Shown here: positions 11,744-23,123 of the stretch, one piece after another | How positions within the stretch are numbered: the first letter of the stretch is position 1 | Layout of the letters: every line of letters begins with the position of its first letter | Assembly (NCBI GenBank): GCA_017893485.1 | Contig: CM030363.1 | Span: 113,083,073-113,147,072, forward strand | Reading direction: 5' to 3' | DNA: 64,000 bases | Source of the DNA: Hemerocallis citrina | Taxonomy: Eukaryota > Streptophyta > Magnoliopsida > Asparagales > Asphodelaceae | Translations under genes and position numbers: made by a program | Notes under the pieces: generated by a model | What the model was told of the DNA's origin: nothing | The model's database searches: none | What the model saw: only the letters and a program-made list of their open reading frames with translations

Positions 11744-12162
11744 TTCTCCCCTTTTTTGATGATGACTACACAATAGCTTACAATAATGGGAATAGATATT
11801 ACACATGCTCCCCCTATCCAATGTACAACATGCATAGGTTTAAAAAAAGCATGCACAAAGATATGCTACGCAACATGCATAGGTTTAAAAAACATGCACA
11901 AAGATATGCTACTCAAAACAACACAACACATAACAAAGCAACACGTACTAGCTCTTTTTCTCCCCCTTTGTCATCAACAAAAACAACAAAAAAATAGGAG
12001 GGAAAAAATATATAGCAATGCAAGAGAACAAAAGATAACAAACAAAGCCAAGTTTTAGACATAGAATAAAACTAAACCAAGTTTATACATGGAAACTTAA
12101 AAGACAAAGTTCAAAAAAATACATAAAAGTAGAAAATATATTAAAATAGAAAAAGCAGCTCA
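11744..12162 (-). other. Polypurine tract and non-coding 3' segment of C
   Basis: Next to the LTR the minus strand reads AAAAAAGGGGAGAA (11744-11757), the plus-strand primer tract. The rest is non-coding, with a 45-bp imperfect tandem repeat (ACATGCATAGGTTTAAAA at 11828 and 11873). The plus-strand frame across it is low-complexity and shows no domain. Confidence 0.75.
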
Positions 12163-13194
12163 TCAATCTTCTTCATCGTCATCTTGGCCACCATAAGAGG
12201 GAGGAGGAAACTGAGTGGTGAATAGGTAGGTAAGATGAGAAACATTCATCTCAATAACATCTTGACGATCTATGAGGTAATTAACAGCATGATAAATACT
12301 GCGAGGATCATCATAATCTGCTCTAGGACGAGAGGAACTAGAGGCTGAAGACGGACGGGCTGAAGAAGCTAAAGGGACAGGAGGGGAAGTCCTAGAAGGA
12401 GACCTAGGTAGAGAAGAGAGAAGCTTCATGCGTGCTAAACTTGCACGATCAAAAGACTCATAGTACTTTACTACATTTGTCTCAGCATCGAGATCAATGC
12501 CATAAGCACAAAATACGTGAGTAAGAAAGGCACCAAAAGGAAGAAATGAAGTATGAGCCTTATGAAGTCTAGAGAAGATGACACGACCCCAATTGATATT
12601 AATTCTGTCGAATATTGCATAAACTGCTTGTTGCAATGGAATACTGATCATAACTCCCTGTTTTAGGAATAATATTATATGATATTATCCGTGCAACGAG
12701 CTTAGCAACATGGTAATGGACCTATTGGACATAGGAGGCCCATGATTCGGCAAATAAATTTTAGATAAAGTGGTGGCATCATCCATCTCAATTTCTCCTA
12801 AATCAAGCCCTTCATCATTCAAACCCAAAATGAGATTGATTCTTTCAGAGGTGAGTTTCATTTTTTTATTTTTGATAGAAGTATGGACAAAAATCTCACT
12901 ACCATCATCCGATTGAACAACTTTCATATTTGTATAAAACAGATAAATGAGTTAAGGGTAGTAGTAAGGTTGATTTACTAAGGACAAAAACTCATATAAT
13001 CCACATTGTTGAAACAATGGGATGAGAGTAAACATATCAAGATCGGGAAAATTGACAAAATGACTCAGAAAAATCATAATGAAACACATAATGTACCATT
13101 TTTCAATAAGGTCAGGACTTCTAAGATATTGAAGATAGTCTCGAGAAGATTGCTTACCCTCTACATGAGAGGTTTTAGAACTCTTTGGAGCCAT
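12163..13194 (-). pseudogene. Third ORF of element C (env-position ORF), two in-frame stops
   Basis: One continuous reading frame of 344 codons from ATG 13194 (MAPKSSKTSH) to the stop at 12163, interrupted by TAA at 12952 and 12685 but not shifted. The middle part has ERINLILGL, and the next part INWGRVIFSRLHKAHTS followed by FLPFGAFLTHVFCAYGI. These resemble the plant family called putative plant transposon protein, often found in or beside plant retroelements. The C-terminus is Ser/Pro/Arg-rich and ends in an acidic DDDEED tail. It lies downstream of RNase H in the same orientation, the place occupied by the env-like ORF in SIRE elements. I see no convincing signal peptide or transmembrane pair, so an envelope role is not supported by the sequence. 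Confidence 0.6.
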
Positions 13195-13790
13195 GAATAA
13201 AAACTACACAAACAAAAGGAGGGAAGGAAGTATACCAACAAAGAGACTCTAGAAGAATCAAAATAGCTTCAAGTGGACTTGAAAACCACAAGAAATTAGA
13301 GGAGTTAGAGCTTCAAATGACTGGAAATCGACAACAGCAGCAACAGTTGACTTATCTTCTTCAGATCAGGGAGACAAGGATAAGGTAAAAGTGAAAGAAA
13401 GGGGGTAGGTTTAGGATTTTGACACAGGAATGTATGGCTGAGATCAAGGAGAGGGATAGCAACGGCTCAGATATGGTCAAAGAACAGTAAAAAGGTGAAC
13501 AATCGCCTCAAAAGATGTGCCAAAATTTGAATTTGAAGAAAAACTGATTCGTGACAGTCGACTGGTCTTAGAGGGCAGTCGACTTAGTCGAGAGCAAAAT
13601 AAAAAAATGAACATAGCACTAATACAACTGGTCAGTCGATTGGGTACTGTGCACAGTCGACTGTCTAGAGTATAAAACTCAGACAAAAACTTAGTAAAAT
13701 AAAGATACTTGGCAGTCGACTGAAAAATACTTGTAAGTCGACTTACTAGAGAAAAATTCAAGAAACATCATGAAAACTACAAATCCCTAG
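13195..13790 (-). other. Non-coding spacer of C rich in AGTCGACT palindromes
   Basis: No domain on either strand. It carries at least five copies of the CAGTCGACTG-type motif (around 13555, 13576, 13633, 13654, 13713). It separates RNase H from the third ORF. Confidence 0.7.
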
Positions 13791-15330
13791 TTCTCTTCTT
13801 AAAGTGATAAATGTGTCTTCCTTAAGTGGTTTAGTAAAGATGTCAGTTATATGTTTATCAGTAGAAATAAAGTCTAAAGAAATGTCTCCATTTAAAACAT
13901 GATCACGTAAAAAATGATGCTGAATATCAATATGTTTCGTACGTGAGTGTTAAACCAGATTTTTAGATAAGTTAATGGCACTGGTATTGTCACACATTAT
14001 AGCAGGTTTTTCAAATGAAATACCATAGTCTAATACGGTTTGTTTCATCCATAAAATTTGGGCACAAGCCAAACTTGCAGCGATATATTCATCTTCTGTA
14101 GTAGATAGGGATACCGAATTTTGCTTCTTACTGTACCAAGAGACTAGTGAATGTCCCAAAAAGTGACATGTCCCACTAGTGCTCTTGCGGTCAGTTTTAC
14201 TACCGGCAAAATCTGCATCGCTATAAGACACAAGTTGAAATTTATCGGTGTGGATAAAATATACCATAATTAGACGTGCCTTTAATATATCTTAAAATAC
14301 GTTTCACAGCTTTTTAGTGAGACTCTTTAGGACTCGACTGATATCTAGCACACAAAGATACACTAAACATAATGTCAGGTCTACTATCAGTTATATATAA
14401 GAGTGAGCCAATCATACCTCGATAGAGTTTTTGATCGACACTCTTACCTAATTCATCTTTGTCAAGGGTAGTGGTAGTATCCATAGGTGTGGTCTTACTA
14501 CTCGTGCCATCCATGTTAAACCGTTTGAGTAATTCCTTAGCATATTTTTCTTGATTAATAAATATGCCATTTGGAGACTGTTTAATTTGCAGTCTAAGGA
14601 AATAGTTGAGTTCACCCATGTGACTCATCTCAAACTCCTTTTTCATGGTATTAGCAAACTCTTGACAGAGATTACTATTAGTAGAACCAAAAATTATGTC
14701 ATCTACATATATTTGTATGATCAAGAGATCTGTCTCTATTCTCCTAATAAACACGGTAGTGTCTACTTTACGTGTTTCAAAATCCGTTTCTAAAAGAAAA
14801 GTCTTCAATCGATCATACCAAGCACGTGGTGCTTGTTTAAGACCGTATAAAGCCTTTTTCAATTTAAAGACGTGGTTTGAGAATTGTTCATGTTCGAAAC
14901 CTGGTGGTTGCTTAACATAAACATCTTCCTTCATAAATCCATTAAGGAAAGCACTTTTAACATCCATTTGAAAGAGTGTAAAATTCATAAAACATGCAAA
15001 AGATAATAAGATACGAATGGATTCTAATCTAGCAATAGGAGCATATGTTTCATCAAAATCTATGCATTCTTCTTGATTATACCCTTAAGTAACTAGTCTA
15101 GCTTTGTTCCTAAGAACTTGTTTTGATTCATCTAACTTATTCTTGAATACCCATTTGGTACCAATTATAGTATGATCAGGAGGTCGTGGAACTAAATTCC
15201 ATACATCATTCCTTATAAATTGGTTTTACTCATCTAGCATGGCATTCATCCAAAACTTTTTCTCACAAGCTTCTTGTATATTCTTCGGCTCAAAATCCGA
15301 CAAGCAAGCTGTGTGAGAAAACATGTGATC
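13791..15330 (-). pseudogene. pol: Element C reverse transcriptase and RNase H
   Basis: Copia RT read from right to left. The N-terminal part (to about 14990) has stops. The open frame 14988-14314 begins in FQMDVKSAFLNGF, then LKKALYGLKQAPRAWYDRL and the active site YVDD (14698-14709), followed by SRPDIMFSVSLCARYQSSPK. After one stop, the frame 14267-13950 carries RNase H with SDADFAGSKTDRKSTSG, LVSWYSKKQNSVSLSTTEDEY and CDNTSAINL, and another stop near 13950 precedes HSRTKHIDI. These blocks match SIRE-type RT and RNase H closely. Catalytic YVDD is intact, but premature stops and a damaged start make the polyprotein non-functional. Confidence 0.92.
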
Positions 15331-15559
15331 TTATCTGAATACCATGTGAAATGTCACCAATTATTAAGTCATGAGGATGATCTCTATCTTCAACAATAGA
15401 TTTTGGTAAAGTTGGAGACATCACAACAAGATCAGTCACTTGACCAGTCCGTCAGCCGACTAATTCACATTAGTCGACTTGACTTCCTTATCAGTCGACT
15501 TATCCGCAAGGCTAGTTTTCTCTAAAGATGTAATTACTTTATTTAAAGCTGATGAATCA

Positions 15560-16461
15560 GGTTCATCATCTTCAATTAAAGTCGATGAAGACAGAGATTC
15601 ATCAAATGCAACATGCATGGATTCTTCAATAGTCATTGTTGATTTGTTGAAGATCCTATATGCCTTACTCCTATTTGAGTATCCTATAAAGATACCATCA
15701 TTAGATCTAGGATCAAACTTATCTCAATTATCCTTAGTGTTCAGAATAAAACACTTATATCCAAATATTTTAAAGTAAGAGACTTTAGGAATTCTATCAA
15801 AAAATAGCTCATAACATATTTTCTTTAGCTTAGGCCTAATCAAAATTCTATTCAAAATATAACAAGCTGTAGCAACGGCTTCAGCCCAAAAATACTTAGG
15901 TAAATTGCTTTCAACAAGCATGGTGCGTGCACATTCTTGCAAAGTCCTATTTTTTCTTTTGACCACTCCATTTTGTGGTGAAGGTCTAGGAAATGCAAAT
16001 GAATGAGTTATACCATTCTTGTTGCAATATTCTGTAAACGGTTCACTTTCAAATTCTCCACCATGATCACTTCTAATGGTGACTATGGTTAGAGACTTTT
16101 GATTTTGAATTCATTTACAAAAATTAGCAAATTCATCAAAAGCATCATTCTTATGTTTTAAAAAAAACGTCCAAGTGAATTGTGAAAAATCATCTACTAA
16201 AACAAATACATACCTAATTTTATTTAAAGAAGCAACTCTAGTAGGGCCAAATAAATCCATGTGGATTAATTCCAGCGGCCTACTAGTAGAAATTATTTCT
16301 TTTGTTTTAAAAGTAGATTTAATTTGTTTACCTAGTTGACATGCATCACATAACTTATCCTTTTTAAAGGATAATCTTGGCAGCCCTTTAACTATGTTGT
16401 ATTTAGACAATTTAGAGAGATTTTTCATATTCATATGACCAAAATTTTTATGCCAAGCCAA
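15560..16461 (-). pseudogene. pol: Element C integrase
   Basis: Copia integrase. The zinc-binding part is at the right end, WHKNFGHMNMKNLSKLS and LCDACQLGKQ (HHCC pattern). The core follows: LIHMDLFGPTR with the first Asp, IRSDHGGEFE with the second, and a VKRKNRTLQE block with the catalytic Glu. A stop near 16111 separates the first and second Asp regions. The frame 15966-15724 continues into the C-terminal part (FWAEAVATACYILNRIL, FKIFGYKCFILNTKD). After another stop, GIFIGYSNRSKAYRIFN marks the end of the conserved domain. All three catalytic residues can be read, so decay is by stops rather than catalytic loss. Confidence 0.9.
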
Positions 16462-16870
16462 GAATCATTATTAGAATCTACTGAACAAAAATCATTCGAA
16501 AAATCATATGCCTTTAAACAAAGTTCATAAATGTTATTTTTCCTAAATCCTTGAAAAATTATATTTTGCATAGTAGAATCATAAATTAAGCATGCATCTT
16601 TTTCAAACATGATTTTATAATCCTTATCACATAGTTGGCTAATACTCAACAAGTTATGCTTAAATCCACTAACTAATAAAACATTTTCTATAGAAGGGTA
16701 AGTGTACTTACCGACCATACCAATTCCAATGACCTTTCCTTTGTTGTTGTCACCAAAAGTGACTGTTCCTCTATCAAAGTCTTGAATGGAAGATAGGAGG
16801 TTGGCATGACCAGTCATGTACTTTGAGCATCCTCTGTCAAGTATCCAACTATCTCTCCTAGGTACCTATC
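16431..16870 (-). pseudogene. pol: Element C protease with altered catalytic triplet
   Basis: Aspartic protease region of copia, with WILDRGCSKYMTGH at the right end followed by VTFGDNNKGKVIGIGMVG and NLLSISQLCDKDYKIMF, the usual order into the pre-integrase region. The catalytic triplet, normally D-S/T-G, reads D-R-G, with AGA at 16833-16835 in place of a Ser codon. This is a one-base change. If the reading is right, the copy has no active protease even without its stops. The frame runs into the integrase zinc finger with a short overlap caused by a frameshift. Confidence 0.85.
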
Positions 16871-17440
16871 AAAAATTCAATGTGAATATGGTACCCTTTT
16901 TATTGTGTCCAAAATAGATTAGTTTTTGGGAAACCAAACCCAAGAAGAATTTGATTTTCCACCAAATGCAGAAATATAGTTAACAGAATTACATACAGTA
17001 AGCATATATGTATTAATTTAAGCAATTCTATCTTTCGGACTCAGGTTGACTGGAACCCATACATTTTTGCCCTGTCCAGTCGACTTTACATTACCTTTCA
17101 GTCGACTGTGACTGATATTCAGTCGACTGTGAGGTAGTATAGGGTGACTTATCTGAGGTGTTTGTCTCGTTGAATGAGACTCAGTACCTCTGGACAAGCG
17201 ACTTGTGGTTGGGTTCAGTCGACTGGTCTGAACTATAGATTTGCTTTTATCATAAAAACTTACAGTTTTAGGCTTTTCAAAAAACTCATACAGTTTATGC
17301 TTAACACTGGAAATAGATGCAGTTTTATTTACACTAGTGTTCTTAGAAGCATGAGATTTTTCAAGATATTTTTGAAAACCAAGTCCAAACATTTTATTGG
17401 AGAACTTGATTTTGAAGAACATCATTTAAATTTTCCTTTT
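16871..17440 (-). pseudogene. Element C gag-pol linker encoding repeated SRL/STR motifs
   Basis: The open frame 17425-17018 begins with a segment including MFGLGFQKYLEKS, which resembles the linker after gag in SIRE-like elements. It continues into a Ser/Thr/Arg-rich stretch in which SRL recurs. Those repeats are the translation of the AGTCGACTG palindromes at 17077, 17099, 17120 and 17216. The last residues (KNVWVPVNL) lead toward protease. The palindromes therefore invade the polyprotein reading region as well as the non-coding parts. Confidence 0.6.
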
Positions 17441-18731
17441 ATTTATTAAATTTAGATACGTTCTTGGATATCTCTTCATAATCTTTCTTTAGAGACACAA
17501 GATCTATATCTAAACTAGAAAGACGAGAATTTAAAGATTTCACTTCTTTATCAAGGTTAAGATTCTCTTGAGAAAGTGTTTGTTTAACTTTCTCCAAGTT
17601 CTTAACTCTAATTTTTTCTTTTTTTAGTTCTTGAAAAATCTCGTTGAAAGCATGAAGTAAATCATTAGTCATAGTCATTACTTACTTGATTTTGAGATGC
17701 CAAAAAATACACATTAGCAACTTCATTTGTCTCTTCATTTTCTTCTTCTGATGAAGAGTCGATATCATCCCAAGTTGCTTGATACGCCTTTTTGTTCTTC
17801 ATGAACTTTTTCTTTGTGTACTTGTCCTTCTTGAAGTTGGACGCCTTTCCCTTAGATTTCACGTTCTCTAGTGGGCAATCCTTCTTCATAAGGCCTATTT
17901 TGTTACACCTGAAACAAGTTGGAGGTTCATTAGATTCCTTAGATTTTGAATTAAACTTACCTTTCCTTAGGAACTTTTTGAACTTTCTCGTGAACATGGC
18001 AATCTCTTCCTCATCTTCTTCGTCATCCTCGGAGTCTGACATGGCCTTAAATGCCAGTGTCTTATTCTTGGATTGTTGAGGTTCTTGATCCTTCTTGCGC
18101 TCTTCAAGTTGAACCTCATACGCCATAAGATTTCCCACAAGATTTTCAAGAGAAAGTTATGTTAAATCATTGCCCTCTTCTGTGACGGTGGTCTTCTTCT
18201 CCCATTCGGGGGTTAGTGTACGAAGTACCTTCTTCACCATCTCGGCTTGAGTGTACATCTTTCCAAGTGCCACAAGTGAATTGGTAATGTCAGTGAACCT
18301 TGTAATCATTTTAGACAGATTCTCATTCTCCTTCATGCGGAACATTTCAAACCTGTGAACAAGAACAGATATTTTAGATTCTTTTACTTTATTTGTTCCT
18401 TCATGAGTTACCTCGATTGTGTGCCAAATTTGATGTGCGGTTGTTGCATTGGACACACGGTTGAACTCCTCCTTTGTAAGGGCACAAAATAGAGCATTCA
18501 TTACCTTTGCATTGTTTATTGTTTGGTTCTTCATGTTGTCGTTCCATTGTGCATATGAAATGGTAGGAGCGGTGACTCGGTCTCCGTCATGTTTCATATT
18601 TCATAGTTGATGGACTGAAGGTAGATCTTCATTCTACACTTCCAATAGTTGTAACTGGTTCCATCGAAGAGAAGTGGCCTTTGTGTAGATTGGCCTTCAT
18701 GGTATTGATTTGCATTAGAAGTAGTTGCCAT
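17439..18731 (-). pseudogene. gag: Element C gag (UBN2-like capsid, mutated CCHC knuckle, coiled coil)
   Basis: Start chosen at ATG 18731 (MATTSNANQYHEG), 14 nt past the primer site; a longer frame into that site is less likely. The capsid-like part shows PLLFDGTSYNYWKCRMKIYL, a TGA in place of the usual Trp (near 18598), then WHTIEVTHEGTNKVKESKI and MITRFTDITNSL. A further TAA lies at 18157. The C-terminal part has a Lys-rich segment and the knuckle CFRCNKIGLMKKDC, in which Leu replaces the zinc-binding His (about 17890-17910). A frameshift near 17670 leads to a heptad-like coiled-coil region (17678-17439). Two stops, a frameshift and the lost His show it is dead. Confidence 0.88.
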
Positions 18732-18744
18732 TGCACTCAACCAG

Positions 18745-18756
18745 GCTTTGATACCA
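18745..18756 (-). other. Primer-binding site of element C
   Basis: The minus strand reads TGGTATCAAAGC next to the 5' LTR. It matches the plant initiator-Met site TGGTATCAGAGC with one change. Confidence 0.88.
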
Positions 18757-18758
18757 AG

Positions 18759-20204
18759 TGTTGGATCCTGTAGGCAAGGCAAGAAACACTAGGGGGGTGA
18801 ATAGTGCTGTATAAAAAATAATTGCAGAATTGAAAGTTATCTTCTGTCCAGTCGACTGGGTCATCAGAGTAGAAGAGTATTTTTGAGACTAGTCTGATAA
18901 GTTGACTTAAATAGGAGAGACAGTCGACTTCTCAGAAGAGTTTTTAAGACGATTTTTATATCAGTCTGATCAGTCGACTTAGGATGGAGATCCAGTCGAC
19001 TTACCAAAAAGATTTCGAGTAAACTGAAATGCAAGTAATGAAAAAAGTTTAAAGAGATACAACCACAGGATACCAATCACAGAGTACACACGATATATCC
19101 TGGTTCGGTCCTGCCGACCTACATCCAGTCCCCAAGCAACCCACTTGAGATTTTTCACTATTCTTGAAAATGTACAAGAATACCCTAAGGCGTTAGACAA
19201 CAACCTTGTCCAATCTGTAGTCCTCTCTCACCACTAGAGAGAGCAAACCCACTCTTCCACCACGAGTAAAAAATTGACTCTATACCCTTGAGTCATACTC
19301 TCCAACCGAGAGGAACCACTCTCACAACCGAGAGTAAAAGAAAACAATAAAGATGTTTATAATCAACCTATAGCCTTATAGTATTCGTGATTTTGCAAGG
19401 GGCTATTCGGTCAACTTCTGAATTCAGTCCAAAACGAATTCGATGTTATGCTTGACTGAAATTAGAGAACCAAGACTTAGAGATTATAGTGCTTTGTATG
19501 AAAAACCTTTTCTCTTGAAAGCAAAAATACTTAAACTTTTCTAAAAATTATTGGAACCTTTCCATGGTGATTCTAAGGCTCTATTTATAGAGTAAAATCC
19601 CTGGATGTTGTAGAAACTGTTCCTACAACTGTTTAACAATGGATATAACTTTTTTAAATTCGAAAATACAAGTTTTGAAATCAGTAAACTGTCGAAACGA
19701 CTTGAACAGTGGACTGGGTTGCCATTATGAGTCGACTGGCCAGAGTTTGAAGAAGATCAGACAGTTTTGTACAGATTTAGTCGACTAGTCCTTAATCGCA
19801 GTCGACTGGTACTCAACAGTTGATCTAGTTCAAGCTGTTTTGATCTTTAGATTTTGTAAAACACACAGTTATAAAATTATGTGTGAGTGTGTATGTGTGA
19901 CAAGGCTGTACAACAATCTAAGACTCAACAAAAAGAAAAATTACATTTGTTTTTACAAGACACAAAATAAAAGACACTTAAGCTTTGGTCTTGACTTGAG
20001 TCTTGAGTGAAGCTTTAGCCATTACCTTTGTATGAAGCTTTGCTTGATCATTCTTTAGCTTTAGAACATTGTGACTTGCTTGATCAATTTGCTTTGAGGC
20101 TTTTGTGTATCATACATGATAAACTTTGATACAACCTACAATGTATGAGAAATAGCACAACGAATTTTGCATTGTGTTGTAATCATCAAAACCAAGAATC
20201 AACA
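18759..20204 (-). repeat. Element C right LTR (5' LTR in element sense)
   Basis: 1446 bp, ends TGTTGG/CAACA, adjacent to the primer site. It lacks the 45-bp duplication of the left copy and contains about eight AGTCGACT-type motifs. Confidence 0.93.
19581..19590 (-). promoter_or_regulatory. Element C LTR TATA box
   Basis: The minus strand reads CTATAAATAG, conserved at 11113-11122 in the other LTR. It faces the gag of element C, so it is the likely promoter of the genomic RNA. Confidence 0.7.
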
Positions 20205-23123
20205 AAGCTATCGGCTTGAGGTCCGGTTATTACCCAGCTTGTCTGGGATCCGGTGATTATTACCCAGGCTATCAGCCTTGGGGTGTGAAGTTTCCTTCGC
20301 TGGCATAGGCTGGGAGGAAGAGGTTGCCTCGGACGCGTAAGACCTGGGGGGGTAGAGGTCCGCGGGTTTACAGGGCTATCAGCTTTCAGTGATACTGTAG
20401 ATCACTGGTCGACAAATTAATAAAATAAATATGTGTGAAATGAAAAGGAAAATGAGAAAGTAGAGGAAGCATATGATGTGAAATGAGAATGGGAAATTAA
20501 AACAAGTGTATTATGAGTTGAGAATAAAGAGTAAAATAATTTATATTATACGATGAGATTGAGAAAATAAATAGAGTGTATGATATGAAATGAATATGAG
20601 AAAGTATAGAAAGTGTATAATACCAAATGAGAATGAAAAAGTAAGGAAAGTATGTGTGTGAATTAATATGAATAAAATGAAGAAATTGTATTATGAGAAT
20701 GAATACGAGAAGTTAGGAAAATGTATGATGCATTATATGAATGAAAGTGAGGAAATATGTATATGAATGAATATGAAAAGTGAAGGAATCTTGTATGTAA
20801 ATTAATACGAAAAGTAAAAGAAAATGTGTATATACTATACGAATGAAAAGTAAAGTCATATGTATTAGGAGTGTGAAACATGAAGTAAAATATATTATGT
20901 GAAGAATAATATAAGTAAGTGGTATTAGGTTATGATAATGGTTATTAAAGTAAAATATTGTATGATATGAGTTGATGCACCTTGGAATTGTGTCAATGAA
21001 CTACTTGCCCGCTATTTCCATAGAAATGGTGGGAACTACCTGCCTTGGCACAACTTCCACGGTGAATCGGTGGGTTTTTAATGTGATAGTTGTATTATGA
21101 AATGGAAATAAAAATAAAGTAAAATAATAACCGAGCTATCGGCTTGAGATGTGATGTTAGATTACCCAAGTTCTACTTGGGGTGCAGTGATTATTACCTA
21201 GGCTATCGGATTTAGGCTGCGGTGTTATATTACCGGTGTATTACCGGACAAGAAGGAAAGTTAAAGTAAAATTGTAAAATGAGATGTAAATGAAAATGAA
21301 AGTAAGATACACTATTGATAATAATGAGAAGTAACTAAAGTTATATGATGGGATGAGAATGAATTATAAAGCAAAATATATGATAAACTGAGAATGAGCA
21401 TTAAAATAATTTATATGATGGAATCAGAATGAAGAGAAGATTAATTGTTAAATATAATGAGAATGAAAGTTAATGTACTACAAGATGTTATGATATGTAT
21501 TATAAGATACGAATGAATGTGATATTATGAGATTGAATGCATATAAATAAGATGCGATGAAAATGAAAGAATGTGATGATATGCAATAAAATAAATACAT
21601 GTGTTGAGATGCTATGAAAATGCATGTGATATTATATGATTGAATGAATGTGAAGTTATGTGATGAGAATAAATATCAATATGTTATAGGATTGAATGAG
21701 TGTGATGTTATGCAATGAAAATGAATGGTAAATGAAGTGTGTGGTTAAATAAGTTAGAAAAATGAGGTAATTGTATTATGTGGTTATATATGAAAATAAA
21801 GAAATGGAGATATGAAGATATTTACGAAAAGATGAACATTTGTGTTATGTGATTAAATATGAAAAGGGAATGAATTATCTATGTGAATTAATATGATGTG
21901 GTGTATATGGGTATAAGAATGAAAGAATCGTGTACGTCAAATTAATGCGAATAACTCGAAGAAATTGTGGTATGGAAAAGAGTATGAGAAGTAAAGAAAA
22001 AGTTTATGTATGATATAATATTATATGAATGAAAAGTAAAGAAAATGAAATATTAGTGTGAAGCATAAAGTGAAGTTTATAATAGTGAAGTGTATTATGT
22101 GATGAATATGGGAATGATTTCAAAACTAAAGATAAGTTGTGATATGAGTTGATATAAGTTGATATGCCTTGGATCTGTGTCGAGGAACTATTCGCCAGCT
22201 ATTTCGATGAAAAGGGCGGGAACTACTTGCCAAGACACAACTTTAAGGTAGGGAGAGTGGAAATGGATATGTATATTGGTTGAAGATTCAAAGAGTATTT
22301 TAGTGCAAAGTAACTTTTATGATGTTTTATATTCAAATTTCAGGTTAACTTAATTATCAGGATATTTGTAAGTTCTTTCAATTTTCTTTATATAGTTTAA
22401 TTTATTTACCTAACTAGTAAATTTTACTCACACCAGACATGGCTAAGATTGTTTTCTGGGGGTTAGGGGAGTCCCTCCCTGAGTGTGGCCAACCCTAACT
22501 CCCCTACAGGTTTGATAGCAGCGAGGTGAGATAGTGTTGTGGTTTAGTAGTTATACTTTTGCTTGTAGTAAAACGAAATATAGGTAAGTAGGTATTATAT
22601 GTAGAAATGGGTGTAGAATGATGTATTATTTTGCACTATGGAAGATTTTTTGTATAACTGTAAGGTATAATGATATATATATATTTCTGTGAGGAAGTGT
22701 GAAAGCCCGTACCCACCTCGTTGTGGAGTACCAGGTTCTGTTGTTGATTTTTGAATGGTTTTACTAAGGTTTTTCTAAAAATCGTATATGTATTCAAAAG
22801 AGTTTTAGTTTTTAAATATTATCTTGCATATTATGAGGAATTATGCTCCCAGAGTCGTATATATTATTGCTTGTGTGATGTTGAATGACTTGGCCTGGGG
22901 AGGATTGATATATATTACAGGTACCTTAATTTCTATAATTGTTTGCAAATTTCCGTAAGAAATATCTGTAAAAGGGCCAATATTTCAGGGGAACCTCTGC
23001 CGAAGTTTTTAATAAAAATCTATGAGTATTTTTCGAAGTAATACTTGGTGTAGATAAGTAATAGATTATGTTAGAAGTCATTTGAATAAGGAATAGTTTT
23101 AAAAAAATTTTTGTGGTGTTACA
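20205..23123. repeat. Right arm of LTR B with repeated modules
   Basis: AT- and purine-rich non-coding DNA. A module with GCTATCGGCTTGAG and several TTACCC steps occurs at 20205-20300 and 21131-21240, with a relative at 10128-10215 in the left arm. A second module containing GGGAACTAC occurs near 20970-21065 and 22150-22245, about 1.19 kb apart. The arm thus looks like an imperfect tandem duplication of about 1.2 kb. No coding feature is seen. Confidence 0.65.

Larger units (their letters stand above)
10221..20204 (-). mobile_element. Element C: SIRE-like Ty1/copia retrotransposon
   Basis: Full-length copia element transcribed from the minus strand. LTRs begin TGTTGGATCC and end GAATCAACA. 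The flanking AAGCT (10216-10220 and 20205-20209) is a perfect 5-bp target duplication. From right to left it reads 5' LTR, initiator-Met primer site, gag (UBN2-like, CCHC-like knuckle), protease, integrase, RT, RNase H, an extra ORF, polypurine tract, 3' LTR. The copia order (integrase before RT), the roughly 10-kb size, the RT wording and the extra 3' ORF fit the SIRE/Maximus clade. Stops and frameshifts occur throughout. Confidence 0.92.
7220..23123. mobile_element. Element B: very long probable solo LTR inserted in the integrase of A
   Basis: It begins TGTAACATTCC and ends GGTGTTACA, giving 7-bp inverted termini (TGTAACA/TGTTACA). Flanks are CATTT (7215-7219) and CAGTT (23124-23128), a target duplication with one change. 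Excising it restores the A integrase frame as AHFLV. After removing the nested copia element it is about 5.9 kb. I see no second copy of the start sequence, no primer site, no polypurine tract and no coding domain, so a solo LTR made by LTR-LTR recombination is the simplest reading. A non-autonomous element with unrecognised short LTRs is the alternative. Orientation is uncertain. Confidence 0.75.
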
